A stretch of DNA of 64,000 nt from Poseidonocella sp. HB161398 (GTDB taxonomy: Bacteria; Pseudomonadota; Alphaproteobacteria; Rhodobacterales; Rhodobacteraceae). Location of the stretch: contig NZ_VATA01000019.1 of assembly GCF_005870025.1 (NCBI RefSeq), positions 62,001-126,000 of the forward strand, written 5' to 3'. Shown here one piece after another: positions 57,037 to 64,000 of this stretch. Within the stretch, counting starts at the first letter, position 1, and each line of letters begins with the position of its first letter. The notes beneath the pieces were generated by a model. The model saw nothing but the letters and a program-made list of their open reading frames with translations, had not been told where the DNA came from and did no database searches. The translations under genes and the position numbers were made by a program.

Positions 57037-57678
57037 TCAGGCGGAGACGGCTCTGCGGCGGCGCATCATGGCGAGCGCGCCGAGCCCGCCCGCCATCAGG
57101 AAGACGCCCGCAGGCAGCGGCACCGCCGCGCCTTCGATGAAGTCGATCTGTCCGTTGGCCGGTCCGCCCGCTAGGAAGAGATTGCCCGCGAAGCCGAAAT
57201 AGAGGCTCGGATCGGTGACCGACAGCACGGTCGGCCCCGTGCTCGAGAGCAGATCGTAGCCGATCGTGACCGCGTCGAATGCCAGATCCTGGGGAAGGGT
57301 CCAGGTCTGCGCGCCGCTATGGACGAATTGCTGGGTGATGCCGGCCTCCGTCGCCGAGGCCACGGCGGAGCCGCCGAGGCTCCATGTCGTGGCGATGTCA
57401 GCGACCCGCGTCGCGCTATTCGCGACGAGGAAGGTCAGCGGCAGTGCGGCGCTGCTCACGGCGGCGCTGACCAGCCAGTGGCTGCTGCCGGCCGCCGAGA
57501 GATGGATCGTGTAGCTGTCGCCCGCGAAGAGCTCCAGCCCGGCGGGATCGTCCGATCCGGAGAGGAGCGACACGGCGCTCCCGTCATAGCCGAACAGGAA
57601 GTCGTAGGTGGCGGCCCGGGCCGGCATCTGGATGCAGGCGGCGGCCGCGGCGATGGCGACGGGAAGGACGTGCTTCAT
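57037..57678 (-). CDS. VPLPA-CTERM sorting domain-containing exported protein
   Basis: A 213-residue exported protein. The signal peptide is HVLPVAIAAAAACIQMPARA (cleavage near residue 22). The middle is a beta-rich domain of small PEP-CTERM-type proteins. The C-terminus has the sorting signal: AAVPLPAGVFLMAGGLGALA followed by MMRRRR (about residues 184-209), the VPLPA variant of PEP-CTERM recognised by exosortases in Rhodobacterales. No exosortase gene is in the window. Its function is unknown. Confidence 0.88.
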   Translation of the reverse strand: MKHVLPVAIAAAAACIQMPARAATYDFLFGYDGSAVSLLSGSDDPAGLELFAGDSYTIHLSAAGSSHWLVSAAVSSAALPLTFLVANSATRVADIATTWSLGGSAVASATEAGITQQFVHSGAQTWTLPQDLAFDAVTIGYDLLSSTGPTVLSVTDPSLYFGFAGNLFLAGGPANGQIDFIEGAAVPLPAGVFLMAGGLGALAMMRRRRAVSA

Positions 57679-57986
57679 CCTGGCTCCTCCTTTGGATGCG
57701 CCATGCTATCCGGCGAAGGGTTATCGCGGGGCTAAGACGGCAGCACGGCAGGGCAGCCGAGGGTGCGCGAGGGGGATGCCAAAGGGGAGGGAAGTGCAGG
57801 TTTCTGCCTTTTCAGACAAAACCCGCTCTAAATCAAGAAGTTGGCGTTTTCAGCGATGGCGCGAACATCAGCGGACAATGCCAGAACGATCCGGAAACTT
57901 GTAAAACCGTTTCTGCCGGTTCCGCAAACGAAAACCCCGGCGCGCTGGCGGGCGCAACCGGGGCTGATATCAACTGCAAAGCTGGT
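57679..57986 (+). other. Upstream region of the prophage-like module
   Basis: No supported gene in about 300 bases. It is less GC-rich than its surroundings. Two related stretches begin GTTTCTGCC (57800 and 57909) and run on to ACAAAACCC or ACGAAAACCCC, about 109 bases apart; they could be operators or start-region repeats. The chromosome/prophage border probably lies here, but no tRNA duplication or other attachment core could be found. Confidence 0.4.
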
Positions 57987-58328
57987 GTGCTTCGCCCCAA
58001 AGATACCCCGAAGCGGGGGCGCCTGTCCATCTCCAAGCATGCCCAGCTGCGCCACAAGATCGCCGGAAAGGTCGTGTGCGACGCACTGGTGATCGGCTCG
58101 GAAGAGGCGTGGGACAAGGCAGCGCTGATCCTGGCCCACCGGCTGACCGAGTCCGAACGCGCATTGCTCGCCCTGGCGGCGCTGATCCATCTGCCGGATG
58201 AAGTCGCCGGGCTGGTGAGCGACTGCCTCGACCCTGCGCCCGAGCCCGTGGATCCCCGGATCACCGAGGCCGCTATCGAATACCGGCGGTCTCAGGGTCT
58301 CCCCAACTTTGGGGGGGCCGCCGCATGA
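57987..58328 (+). CDS. Phage-associated hypothetical protein
   Basis: Taken from GTG 57987, a 113-residue protein beginning MLRPKDTPKRGRLSISKHAQ, with a helical body (LILAHRLTESERALLALAAL) and ending GLPNFGGAAA. The frame is open further upstream to ATG 57696, but that part does not look like protein, so the start is uncertain and the ribosome site weak. The stop overlaps the next ATG. No family recognised; its position suggests an early or small packaging gene. Confidence 0.5.
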   Translation: MLRPKDTPKRGRLSISKHAQLRHKIAGKVVCDALVIGSEEAWDKAALILAHRLTESERALLALAALIHLPDEVAGLVSDCLDPAPEPVDPRITEAAIEYRRSQGLPNFGGAAA

Positions 58329-58909
58329 AGTTCCAGTTCCTGACCACTCCCTCGGACGTGCCCGTCTCTGACGCCCTCCTGCAGACCCATTTCTCGATGC
58401 TCGGCGTGGATGGCGACACGCATGTCGAGACCTATCCCTACATCGACGCCGCCGCAGGCGAGATCGAGGCGCAGGCGGAGATTGCGATCCTCGCCCGCAC
58501 CGTCCGGGCCGAGATGGAAACCCCGGTGCCGCTGGGCTGCCCGCTCCCGCTGATGGGGCCGGTCCTCGACGGCACGGTGGCCAGCCTGACGCTGATCCTG
58601 CCGGATGGCTCGCAGGAGGCCATCTCCGCATCGCTGCACTGGATCGCCTCCGGGCCCAAGCCCGAGCTCCGCATCCTCGACAACGGGCTGGCGCCGGCCG
58701 CGCTCATGGAGCCCGACTCGCTGCTCTGGGTCGATTACTTGGCAGGCTTCGGGGCCAACGTGGATAGCGTGCCCCGCGACCTGCAAATGGCCATCGTGGA
58801 TCAGGCCCTCCGCCTCTACGAGCGCCGCGGCGACGAAGACCACAAGACCGCAGCCCTCACGCCCTCGGCCGCCCGTACCGTGGCCCGCTACCGGAGGCTG
58901 CGCGCATGA
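58325..58909 (+). CDS. Phage head-tail connector-like protein (gp6/phiE125 gp8 type)
   Basis: A 194-residue protein whose layout fits HK97 gp6-like adaptors. An N-terminal helix pair (DALLQTHFSMLGVDGDTHVE, then a segment that enters an active-looking helix AAGEIEAQAEIAILARTVRA) is followed by a beta segment (VASLTLILPDGSQEAISASL). It ends with the typical VDYLAGFGANVDSVPRDLQM and VDQALRLYERRGDE. These adaptors join the portal to the tail. The assignment is by pattern only. It is overlapped by ATGA on both sides. Confidence 0.55.
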   Translation: MKFQFLTTPSDVPVSDALLQTHFSMLGVDGDTHVETYPYIDAAAGEIEAQAEIAILARTVRAEMETPVPLGCPLPLMGPVLDGTVASLTLILPDGSQEAISASLHWIASGPKPELRILDNGLAPAALMEPDSLLWVDYLAGFGANVDSVPRDLQMAIVDQALRLYERRGDEDHKTAALTPSAARTVARYRRLRA

Positions 58910-59124
58910 CCGAGATGGAGATCGAGCGCCTCCTGTGGAGCTGGCCGCGCGTGATCGAGCGGGCCGAGTCCGGCTGGGAGCGCGACTTCGCCAAGAGCAT
59001 CTACCAGCAGGCCCGGCGCCCGAAGTGGATGCCCTCGCCGAAGCAGGCGAACCTCATGCGGTCCATGGTGGCCGGGCTCTACCGTCCGAACGGGGGAGGC
59101 TGCGATGTCATCGACCCCGCTTGA
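58906..59124 (+). CDS. Small phage-associated hypothetical protein
   Basis: 72 residues starting MTEMEIERLLWSWPRVIERA, with ESGWERDFAKSIYQQARRPK and WMPSPKQANLMRSMVAGLYR. It begins on the stop of the connector-like gene (ATGA) and overlaps the next gene by 20 bases. The WxPSxKQxxLMRxMV pattern recalls short phage proteins encoded near replication genes. No function can be given. Confidence 0.6.
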   Translation: MTEMEIERLLWSWPRVIERAESGWERDFAKSIYQQARRPKWMPSPKQANLMRSMVAGLYRPNGGGCDVIDPA

Positions 59125-59989
59125 CCATCTCCCCAAGTCGCTGCGTGACCGCGACTGCATCCGGCTGAACGAAGAGGTGGAGCGGCGCAAGTCGCTCTTC
59201 CGCCAGGCCAGGGCCGTCAGCTCTGGCCTGCGCACGATCTTCGAACGGCAGGCCGGCGGACGGCTCACGCGGGCCGAGGGCGCGGTGTTCGAGGTGATGG
59301 TTCTGCAGAACCTGCGCGCCTGCGTGCGGAAGGAACGCCACTACCGGCCGACCCGCGCCATGATCGCCCGCCGCACGGGCTACAGCGAGCGCACCGTGTC
59401 CAAGGCCATCGCCCGCTTCAAGGAAGCCGGGCTGGTGGTGGTGCAGCGCTATGCCAAGGGCGGGCGCCTGGGCGACAAGGGCCACGGGCTGGCGACCGAG
59501 TTCCGCTCTGGCTGCATGCAATTCCTCGGCGACCAGCTCGCCGCCCTCGGCTACCGGCTGCCCAAGGGCTTGCGCAAGGACCTGATGGATCTGGCACGCT
59601 GGGCCGCGGCTCAGGTGGGCGAGCGCACCGAGCCCGCGACCGACGCACCGGCCAAGGCAGCGCCTACCGGGAAGAAAGTTCCCGGCACTATAATGCCTAT
59701 GGATAGGGGGACGCCCAGCAACCCCGAGCCTGCGCCCGTGTCAGCCTCGGCAGGGCATGCGGAGACGCACGGAGAAGAGCGCCCAGCGTTGCCGCCCAGC
59801 CCCGGCGGCCTTCATTGCAATGAGAATGACCTTGGCCACGCGCGGCGCGCTGTGGCGGAGCGCGCACCCCTTGGCAGGCTCGCGAGGGCGGCGCTGCATC
59901 TGGTCCCAATGCCCCGGTTTGCACAGGCCGGGGAGGCCGCGGTGGGGGGTTATCCTTTCGCGCTTAGCGCCCCGGGGGTGTCGTCATGA
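59105..59989 (+). CDS. Helix-turn-helix phage protein (replication-initiator-like)
   Basis: 294 residues. The conserved part is N-terminal: LTRAEGAVFEVMVLQNLRAC (about 59-78), then a winged helix RPTRAMIARRTGYSERTVSK followed by AIARFKEAGLVVVQRY (about 84-121), similar to helix-turn-helix replication proteins of prophages and plasmids. The C-terminal third (from about 185) is Pro/Ala-rich and looks disordered, and its DNA is slightly less GC-rich. It could also be a regulator. The stop overlaps the terminase start. Confidence 0.65.
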   Translation: MSSTPLDHLPKSLRDRDCIRLNEEVERRKSLFRQARAVSSGLRTIFERQAGGRLTRAEGAVFEVMVLQNLRACVRKERHYRPTRAMIARRTGYSERTVSKAIARFKEAGLVVVQRYAKGGRLGDKGHGLATEFRSGCMQFLGDQLAALGYRLPKGLRKDLMDLARWAAAQVGERTEPATDAPAKAAPTGKKVPGTIMPMDRGTPSNPEPAPVSASAGHAETHGEERPALPPSPGGLHCNENDLGHARRAVAERAPLGRLARAALHLVPMPRFAQAGEAAVGGYPFALSAPGVSS

Positions 59990-61497
59990 CGGTTTCGGGT
60001 GACGTGATCCGGTTCATCGAGGGCGAATTGAAGATCCCGACCGGGCCGAAGGCGGGCCAGCCGATGAAGCTGGCGCCCTACATGAAACAGTTCATCCGGG
60101 GGTCGCTGAAGAAGGGCATCTCGATCTCGGTGCTCTCGGTGGCGAGGGGGCAGGCGAAAAGCAACATGTCCGCAGCGATTGCGGTGGCGGAACTCTTCGG
60201 GGTGTTCTCGGACCAGCCGCGCCGCGAAGTGCTGATCGCGGCCTCGAAGCGGGATCAGGCGGAAGTGGTCTGGACCTATGCGCTCGACCTGATCCGCTCC
60301 ATGCCGGACGAGGTGCAGGAGCGCATCACGGTGCGCTACTCGCCGAAGCTGGAAATCGAGCTCGACGGCGAGCACAAGATCCGGGCCATCGCCGCGGACG
60401 GAGCGGGCATTCTCGGCACCAGCCCCACGCTGGTGATCATGGACGAGCGGGCCGCCTGGGCGGAACCCAAGGGCTCGCGGCTGGAAAGCGCGCTGCTGAC
60501 CGGCGTGATCAAGCGCGGCGGGCGGACGCTGATCATCTCGACCAGCGCCTCTTCGGACCAGCACCCCTTCAGCCTGTACTTGGACGAGGATGCGGAGGGG
60601 GTCTACCGGCAGGAGCACCGCGCGCCGGCCGGATGCCAGCCCGACGACCTGGACGCGATCATGGCCGCCAATCCCGGCGCGAAATACGGGATCGGCCCGA
60701 GCCTCAAGGACCTGCAAGCCTCGGCGCGGCGGGCCATGAAGCGCGGCGGCGCGACCCTCACCAGCTTCCGCCTGTTCCACCTAAATCAGCGCGTGACGGA
60801 CGTGGAGCTGGAACCGCTGGTGTCGGTCGATGACTGGCTGGCCATCGAGACTGGCGATCTGCCGCCGCGCGAAGGCGAGGTGGTGATCGGGCTCGACCTG
60901 GGCGGCTCGGCCAGCATGTCGGCGGCGGCTTTCTACTGGCCCATGACCGGGCGGCTCGAAGCGCGCGGATGGTTCCCGTCCCGTCCCGGGCTCCTGGACC
61001 GCGGCCAGCACGATGGCGTCGGGCGCCGCTACATGGAGATGCAGCGGGAGGGCACCCTTTCCCTTCTCGGCGATGCGACGGTTCCGATCGCGCCATGGAT
61101 CGAAGAGGTGATCGCGCATGTCGCCGATGAGGCTGTCGCGGCGGTCTGCTTCGACACCTTCAAGCAATCCGAGATCTGCGAAGGGCTCGCGAAGGTCGAT
61201 GTGCGGGCGCGGCAGGTGATGCGCCGCTTCGGCCCCTTCGACGGCGGCGAAGACGCCGAACGGTTCCGCCGCGCAGTCTGGGATCAGACACTCTGCTGCG
61301 CCCCGTCCGTCCTGATGCGCTCGGCGCTCTCGGATGCGGTCTGCCGGCGGGATGCCCAGCTCAACCCCTGCCTGGACAAGGGCCGCTCTCTCGGCCGGAT
61401 CGACGCGGTTTCGGCGGCGGTGCTCGCAGTGGGCGAAGGCTCCCGGATGCTCGGCCGCGGCCCGGCGAAGAAGGTCCGCATGGAGTGGGCGTCATGA
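59986..61497 (+). CDS. Phage terminase large subunit
   Basis: A 503-residue packaging ATPase/nuclease. The ATPase shows a Walker A-like LSVARGQAKSNMSAAIA (about 45-61), Walker B plus catalytic glutamate in TLVIMDERAAWAEPKG (about 147-162) and the coupling motif TLIISTSASSDQHPF. The nuclease domain begins VVIGLDLGGSASMSAAAFYW (about 300), with the first metal aspartate in GLDLGG. No separate small terminase is recognised next to it. ATGA overlaps occur at both ends. Confidence 0.9.
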   Translation: MTVSGDVIRFIEGELKIPTGPKAGQPMKLAPYMKQFIRGSLKKGISISVLSVARGQAKSNMSAAIAVAELFGVFSDQPRREVLIAASKRDQAEVVWTYALDLIRSMPDEVQERITVRYSPKLEIELDGEHKIRAIAADGAGILGTSPTLVIMDERAAWAEPKGSRLESALLTGVIKRGGRTLIISTSASSDQHPFSLYLDEDAEGVYRQEHRAPAGCQPDDLDAIMAANPGAKYGIGPSLKDLQASARRAMKRGGATLTSFRLFHLNQRVTDVELEPLVSVDDWLAIETGDLPPREGEVVIGLDLGGSASMSAAAFYWPMTGRLEARGWFPSRPGLLDRGQHDGVGRRYMEMQREGTLSLLGDATVPIAPWIEEVIAHVADEAVAAVCFDTFKQSEICEGLAKVDVRARQVMRRFGPFDGGEDAERFRRAVWDQTLCCAPSVLMRSALSDAVCRRDAQLNPCLDKGRSLGRIDAVSAAVLAVGEGSRMLGRGPAKKVRMEWAS

Positions 61498-61796
61498 AGC
61501 GGTACGAGCGGCACTCGGCCCACATTCTCCGCACCGCGCGGTGGAAGGCGCTTCGCTTCCAGATCCTGGAGCGGGACGGCTTTGCCTGCGTGAAATGCGG
61601 TGCCCGGGGCCGCCTCGAAGTGGACCATATCCAGCCGGTGAAGGCGCGACCCGATCTCGCCTACGAGCCCGGCAATCTTCAAAGTCTCTGCCCCCGCTGT
61701 CACGGGGCGAAGACACGGCTGGAGCTCGGATTCCCCGAGCTGTCGCCAGCGCGCCAAGCGTGGCGCGACCTGATCAAAAAACCAATCGAGCAATAG
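61494..61796 (+). CDS. HNH endonuclease
   Basis: A 100-residue phage HNH nuclease: RFQILERDGFACVKCGARGR, LEVDHIQPVKARPDLAYEPG, then NLQSLCPRCHGAKT. The two CxxC pairs hold structural zinc, and DH with the following N and H form the active site. HNH proteins of this size often lie beside the large terminase in HK97-type phages and help cleave DNA during packaging. ATG 61494 overlaps the terminase stop. Confidence 0.93.
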   Translation: MKRYERHSAHILRTARWKALRFQILERDGFACVKCGARGRLEVDHIQPVKARPDLAYEPGNLQSLCPRCHGAKTRLELGFPELSPARQAWRDLIKKPIEQ

Positions 61797-61805
61797 GAGC
61801 AAACC

Positions 61806-63068
61806 ATGCTTGAATCGCAGAAGATCCAGATGCGCCAATCCAAGATCCGGCAGGACCTCGCCGGGCTGGCTGGCAAGGAAGCCCCGACCGAGGACGAGGT
61901 CCGCAGCATGGAAGGGCTGGATCTCGAATACCGCCAGAACGAGACCCGCTTCCGGGCCGCGCTGATCGCCGAAGACACCGAACGCCGGGAGGCCGGGGCC
62001 GAGCTGGAAACCCGCTCGGATCGTGAGTGGACCGAGATGATGGCGGGCTTCGAGCTGCGGCAAGTGGCGCTTGCCCTGGACGAGGGGCGCCAGCTCTCCG
62101 GCCAGACGGAGGAGATCGTTACCGAGCTGCGCTCCGCGGGCGGCTACCGCGGGATCCCGGTTCCGTGGATGGCGCTGGAACAGCGGGCGGGCGAGACCGT
62201 GGCCAGCGGCACGCCGGCGCCGATCTCGACGCGGCCGATCATCGACCGGCTCTTTCCGGGCTCGGTGGCCTCGCGCATGGGCGCCCAGATGATCAGCATC
62301 GACGCGGGCGCGGTGGAATGGCCGGTGGTCACTTCGGCCGTGACCGCGGGCTGGGCCGATGGCGAGACCGGGAACGTGGCCGGGCCGACCGTCTTCGAGA
62401 CGACCGACCGCGCGATGGCGCCTGACCACAATCTCGGGATCCAGATGCGGATCACCCGCAAGACCCTGAAGCAGTCCGGGGCGGCTCTGGAACAGGCGGT
62501 GCGGCGCGACATGTCCGGTGCGATGGCGGTGGAGATGGACAAGGCCGCCTTCCTCGGCACCGGGGCGAACGGCCAGCCGCTGGGAGTGATCACCGGGGCG
62601 GCAACCTACGGGATCACCTCGACGGCGGTCGGTGCCGCGGCGAGCTGGGCGGCGTTCCGCGCGGCGGTCACGCGCTTCATGACCGGCAACGCGGCGACCG
62701 GCCCGAGCGCGGTGAAGGCGCTGATCCGGCCGGAGCTGTGGGACTTCATGGACGGCGCCATCTGGGATGCGGGCAGCGGCATCACCGAATGGGACCGGCT
62801 GGCCGAGGCCTTGGGCGAAGCGGTGATGACGACGAACGCCCTTGCGGCCCCGGCAGGCGATCCGCTGGCCTGTTCTTCGCTGCTGACGACCTCGGCGGGT
62901 GGCGTGGCCCCGATCTTCGTCGGCGCCTGGGGGGCGGTGGACATGATCCGGGATCCCTACAGCGACGCCCAGTCCGGCGGGCTGCGCATCACTGCGCTGG
63001 CGACCATGGATGTCACCGTTGCCCGCCCGGCGCAGCTCGAGCTGCTGACCGGCCTGCAGGTGGCCTGA
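61806..63068 (+). CDS. Phage major capsid protein, HK97 family
   Basis: A 420-residue protein. The first 120 or so residues are charged and helical (LESQKIQMRQSKIRQDLAGL onwards) and correspond to the scaffold/delta domain removed by the prohead protease. The HK97 fold follows from about 130 (GTPAPISTRPIIDRLFPGSV, AVEWPVVTSAVTAGWADGET, DKAAFLGTGANGQPLGVITG). It ends in YSDAQSGGLRITALATMDVT and RPAQLELLTG. A GGAGC site lies before the ATG. It comes before the protease and portal genes. Confidence 0.9.
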   Translation: MLESQKIQMRQSKIRQDLAGLAGKEAPTEDEVRSMEGLDLEYRQNETRFRAALIAEDTERREAGAELETRSDREWTEMMAGFELRQVALALDEGRQLSGQTEEIVTELRSAGGYRGIPVPWMALEQRAGETVASGTPAPISTRPIIDRLFPGSVASRMGAQMISIDAGAVEWPVVTSAVTAGWADGETGNVAGPTVFETTDRAMAPDHNLGIQMRITRKTLKQSGAALEQAVRRDMSGAMAVEMDKAAFLGTGANGQPLGVITGAATYGITSTAVGAAASWAAFRAAVTRFMTGNAATGPSAVKALIRPELWDFMDGAIWDAGSGITEWDRLAEALGEAVMTTNALAAPAGDPLACSSLLTTSAGGVAPIFVGAWGAVDMIRDPYSDAQSGGLRITALATMDVTVARPAQLELLTGLQVA

Positions 63069-63700
63069 TGCTCTGGGGCGGTCACAACGGCGGACTCGAG
63101 CTCCGCAAGCGCGCGTCGGGGGCGATGGCCCTCGCCGGGCGCTTCCCCTATGGCAAGGCCGCTGTCCTCACGGATGGCGGCCGCACAGGCCGCCCGCGCA
63201 AGGAGATCATCGCGCCCAAGGCCTTCGGCTACCGTATCAACACCCCTTCGGACCATGGCGGCCCGAAGGATATCCACCTCCTGGTGGGCCATTCCTACGA
63301 CCGGCCGCTGGCCTCCGTGCGCTCGGGCACGCTCAAGCTGACGGACACGGCGGAGGCGGTGACCTTCGAAGCGGTCATCTCGCCCGAGATGCAGCAAGTC
63401 TCCTGGGTGCAGGACATCCTCGCAGCGCTGGCGGCCGGGCTGATCATCGGGATCTCGCCGGGCTTCCGCCTGCCGCCGAAGCGGGCCGTGGAAGAGGCGG
63501 AGAAGATCGAACAGGAGGCGAACGACCCCGAGAACGGCATGCATCAGGCGATCATCCGTACCGTCATGGCCGCGCTGCTCTACGAGCTGTCCCTGGTCAC
63601 CCGCCCGGCCTACCCGGAAACGCAGGTAGAGGAACGCAACTGGCGGATGCCGTCCCGGCCTCGGATCCGGTCCCTTCATTCGGTGGAGCGGTGGCGATGA
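63068..63700 (+). CDS. HK97-family prohead protease
   Basis: A 210-residue serine protease that matures the capsid. The fold is seen in ALAGRFPYGKAAVLTDGGRT (start strand), VGHSYDRPLASVRSGTLKLT (His in GHSYDRPLA as the catalytic base), IIGISPGFRLPP (Ser in GISPGF as nucleophile) and ALLYELSLVTRPAYPETQVE at the end of the domain. The ATG shares one base with the capsid stop (TGATG), and the stop overlaps the portal start. Confidence 0.88.
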   Translation: MLWGGHNGGLELRKRASGAMALAGRFPYGKAAVLTDGGRTGRPRKEIIAPKAFGYRINTPSDHGGPKDIHLLVGHSYDRPLASVRSGTLKLTDTAEAVTFEAVISPEMQQVSWVQDILAALAAGLIIGISPGFRLPPKRAVEEAEKIEQEANDPENGMHQAIIRTVMAALLYELSLVTRPAYPETQVEERNWRMPSRPRIRSLHSVERWR

Positions 63701-64000
63701 TCTGGCCCTTCAAGCGAAAGGTGGAGACCCGCGCCGCGGGCTCCGGCTACACCGCGGAAATCATCGCCGCGCGCGAAGCCTACATATCGGGCCGCAGCGG
63801 GCTGGCCGAGCTGACGGCCACGGTGCAGGCATGCGTGTCGCTCTGGGAAGGCGGGCTCTGCATGGCAGACGTGACCGGCACCGACCTTCTCGACCGGCAC
63901 GCGCTGGCCATGGCCGGGCGGTCCCTGGCGCTGCGCGGGGAATCGCTCTTCCTGATCCGCGAAGACGGGCTTGTCCCCTGCTACGACTGGGACGTGACGA
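63697..64000 (+). CDS. Phage portal protein, N-terminal part (runs off the window)
   Basis: The frame starts at ATG 63697 on the protease stop (ATGA) and is open to the end: MIWPFKRKVETRAAGSGYTA, REAYISGRSGLAELTATVQA and ALAMAGRSLALRGESLFLIR. HK97-type portal proteins begin this way, with a basic tag, a crown of helices and the phrase GES or GEA before a beta strand. About 101 codons are visible; the rest is outside. Confidence 0.75.
   Translation, partial: MIWPFKRKVETRAAGSGYTAEIIAAREAYISGRSGLAELTATVQACVSLWEGGLCMADVTGTDLLDRHALAMAGRSLALRGESLFLIREDGLVPCYDWDVT

Noticed and set aside
59689-59694. TATAAT inside the HTH phage gene as an internal promoter
   Set aside because: No acceptable -35 element about 17 bases upstream; a single hexamer is weak evidence.
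58325-64000. Gene transfer agent cluster (common in Rhodobacterales)
   Set aside because: GTA clusters run terminase, portal, protease, capsid; the order here is different and an HNH gene is present.

Overview
The window is high-GC DNA (roughly 70% by eye) from an alphaproteobacterium. Gene content and protein character point to the Rhodobacterales (Rhodobacter/Paracoccus-like). The pointers are a cobalamin cluster mixing cob and cbi genes, a membrane-anchored cytochrome c next to pheA, DUF1285 beside a MoxR/DUF58/DUF4159 operon, RTX-type secreted proteins and a VPLPA-CTERM protein. This assignment is inference; no rRNA is present to confirm it.

Layout. 1-8.5 kb: end of an unknown gene, a MATE exporter with a coupled small gene, a decayed RTX gene, nth plus a PfkB sugar/nucleoside kinase, a sulfotransferase divergent from a GT14-like glycosyltransferase with a frameshift, and a HIT protein. 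8.5-14.7 kb: a decayed, insertion-rich stretch. An IS5-family element on the minus strand is split by an IS110-family element; both transposases are broken. Beyond lie an ABC ATPase and a zinc-finger gene, flanked by two diverged inverted repeat copies, and orphan reading frames. 14.7-19.9 kb: small membrane protein, polA, an intact RTX protein, DUF1285. 20-27.7 kb: a tightly coupled MoxR - GIY-YIG/DUF4357 - DUF58 - DUF4159 - large membrane protein operon. 27.7-32.1 kb: DUF599, MFS transporter, trypsin-like protease, Hsp20, DUF805.

32.3-45.4 kb: a ten-gene B12 (corrin ring) operon, all on the plus strand: cbiX, cobH, cobL, cobI, cbiG-cobJ fusion, cobM, cbiD, cobK, cobW, cobN. Most junctions overlap by ATGA or GTGA. 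In three spacers a tiny reading frame starts on the upstream stop and ends on the downstream start; two of the three contain a palindromic REP-like element. The set is a hybrid of aerobic (late-cobalt, CobN) and anaerobic-type (CbiX, CbiG, CbiD) components. 45.4-46.1 kb is gene-free and holds a degenerate tandem repeat.

46.2-57.7 kb: a MerR regulator with a carboxymuconolactone-decarboxylase-like protein, a NitT/TauT/ThiY-type ABC importer, a cyclic-nucleotide phosphodiesterase/nucleotidase, nudC, an SRPBCC protein, pheA, cytochrome c, a DegP-type protease, tRNA-Ser(GCT) and a VPLPA-CTERM protein. 57.8-64 kb (window end): the start of a prophage-like head/packaging module (connector-like protein, HTH protein, large terminase, HNH nuclease, HK97-type capsid, prohead protease, portal start). 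Neighbouring genes are almost all coupled by ATGA overlaps, and the gene order differs from the usual portal-protease-capsid order.
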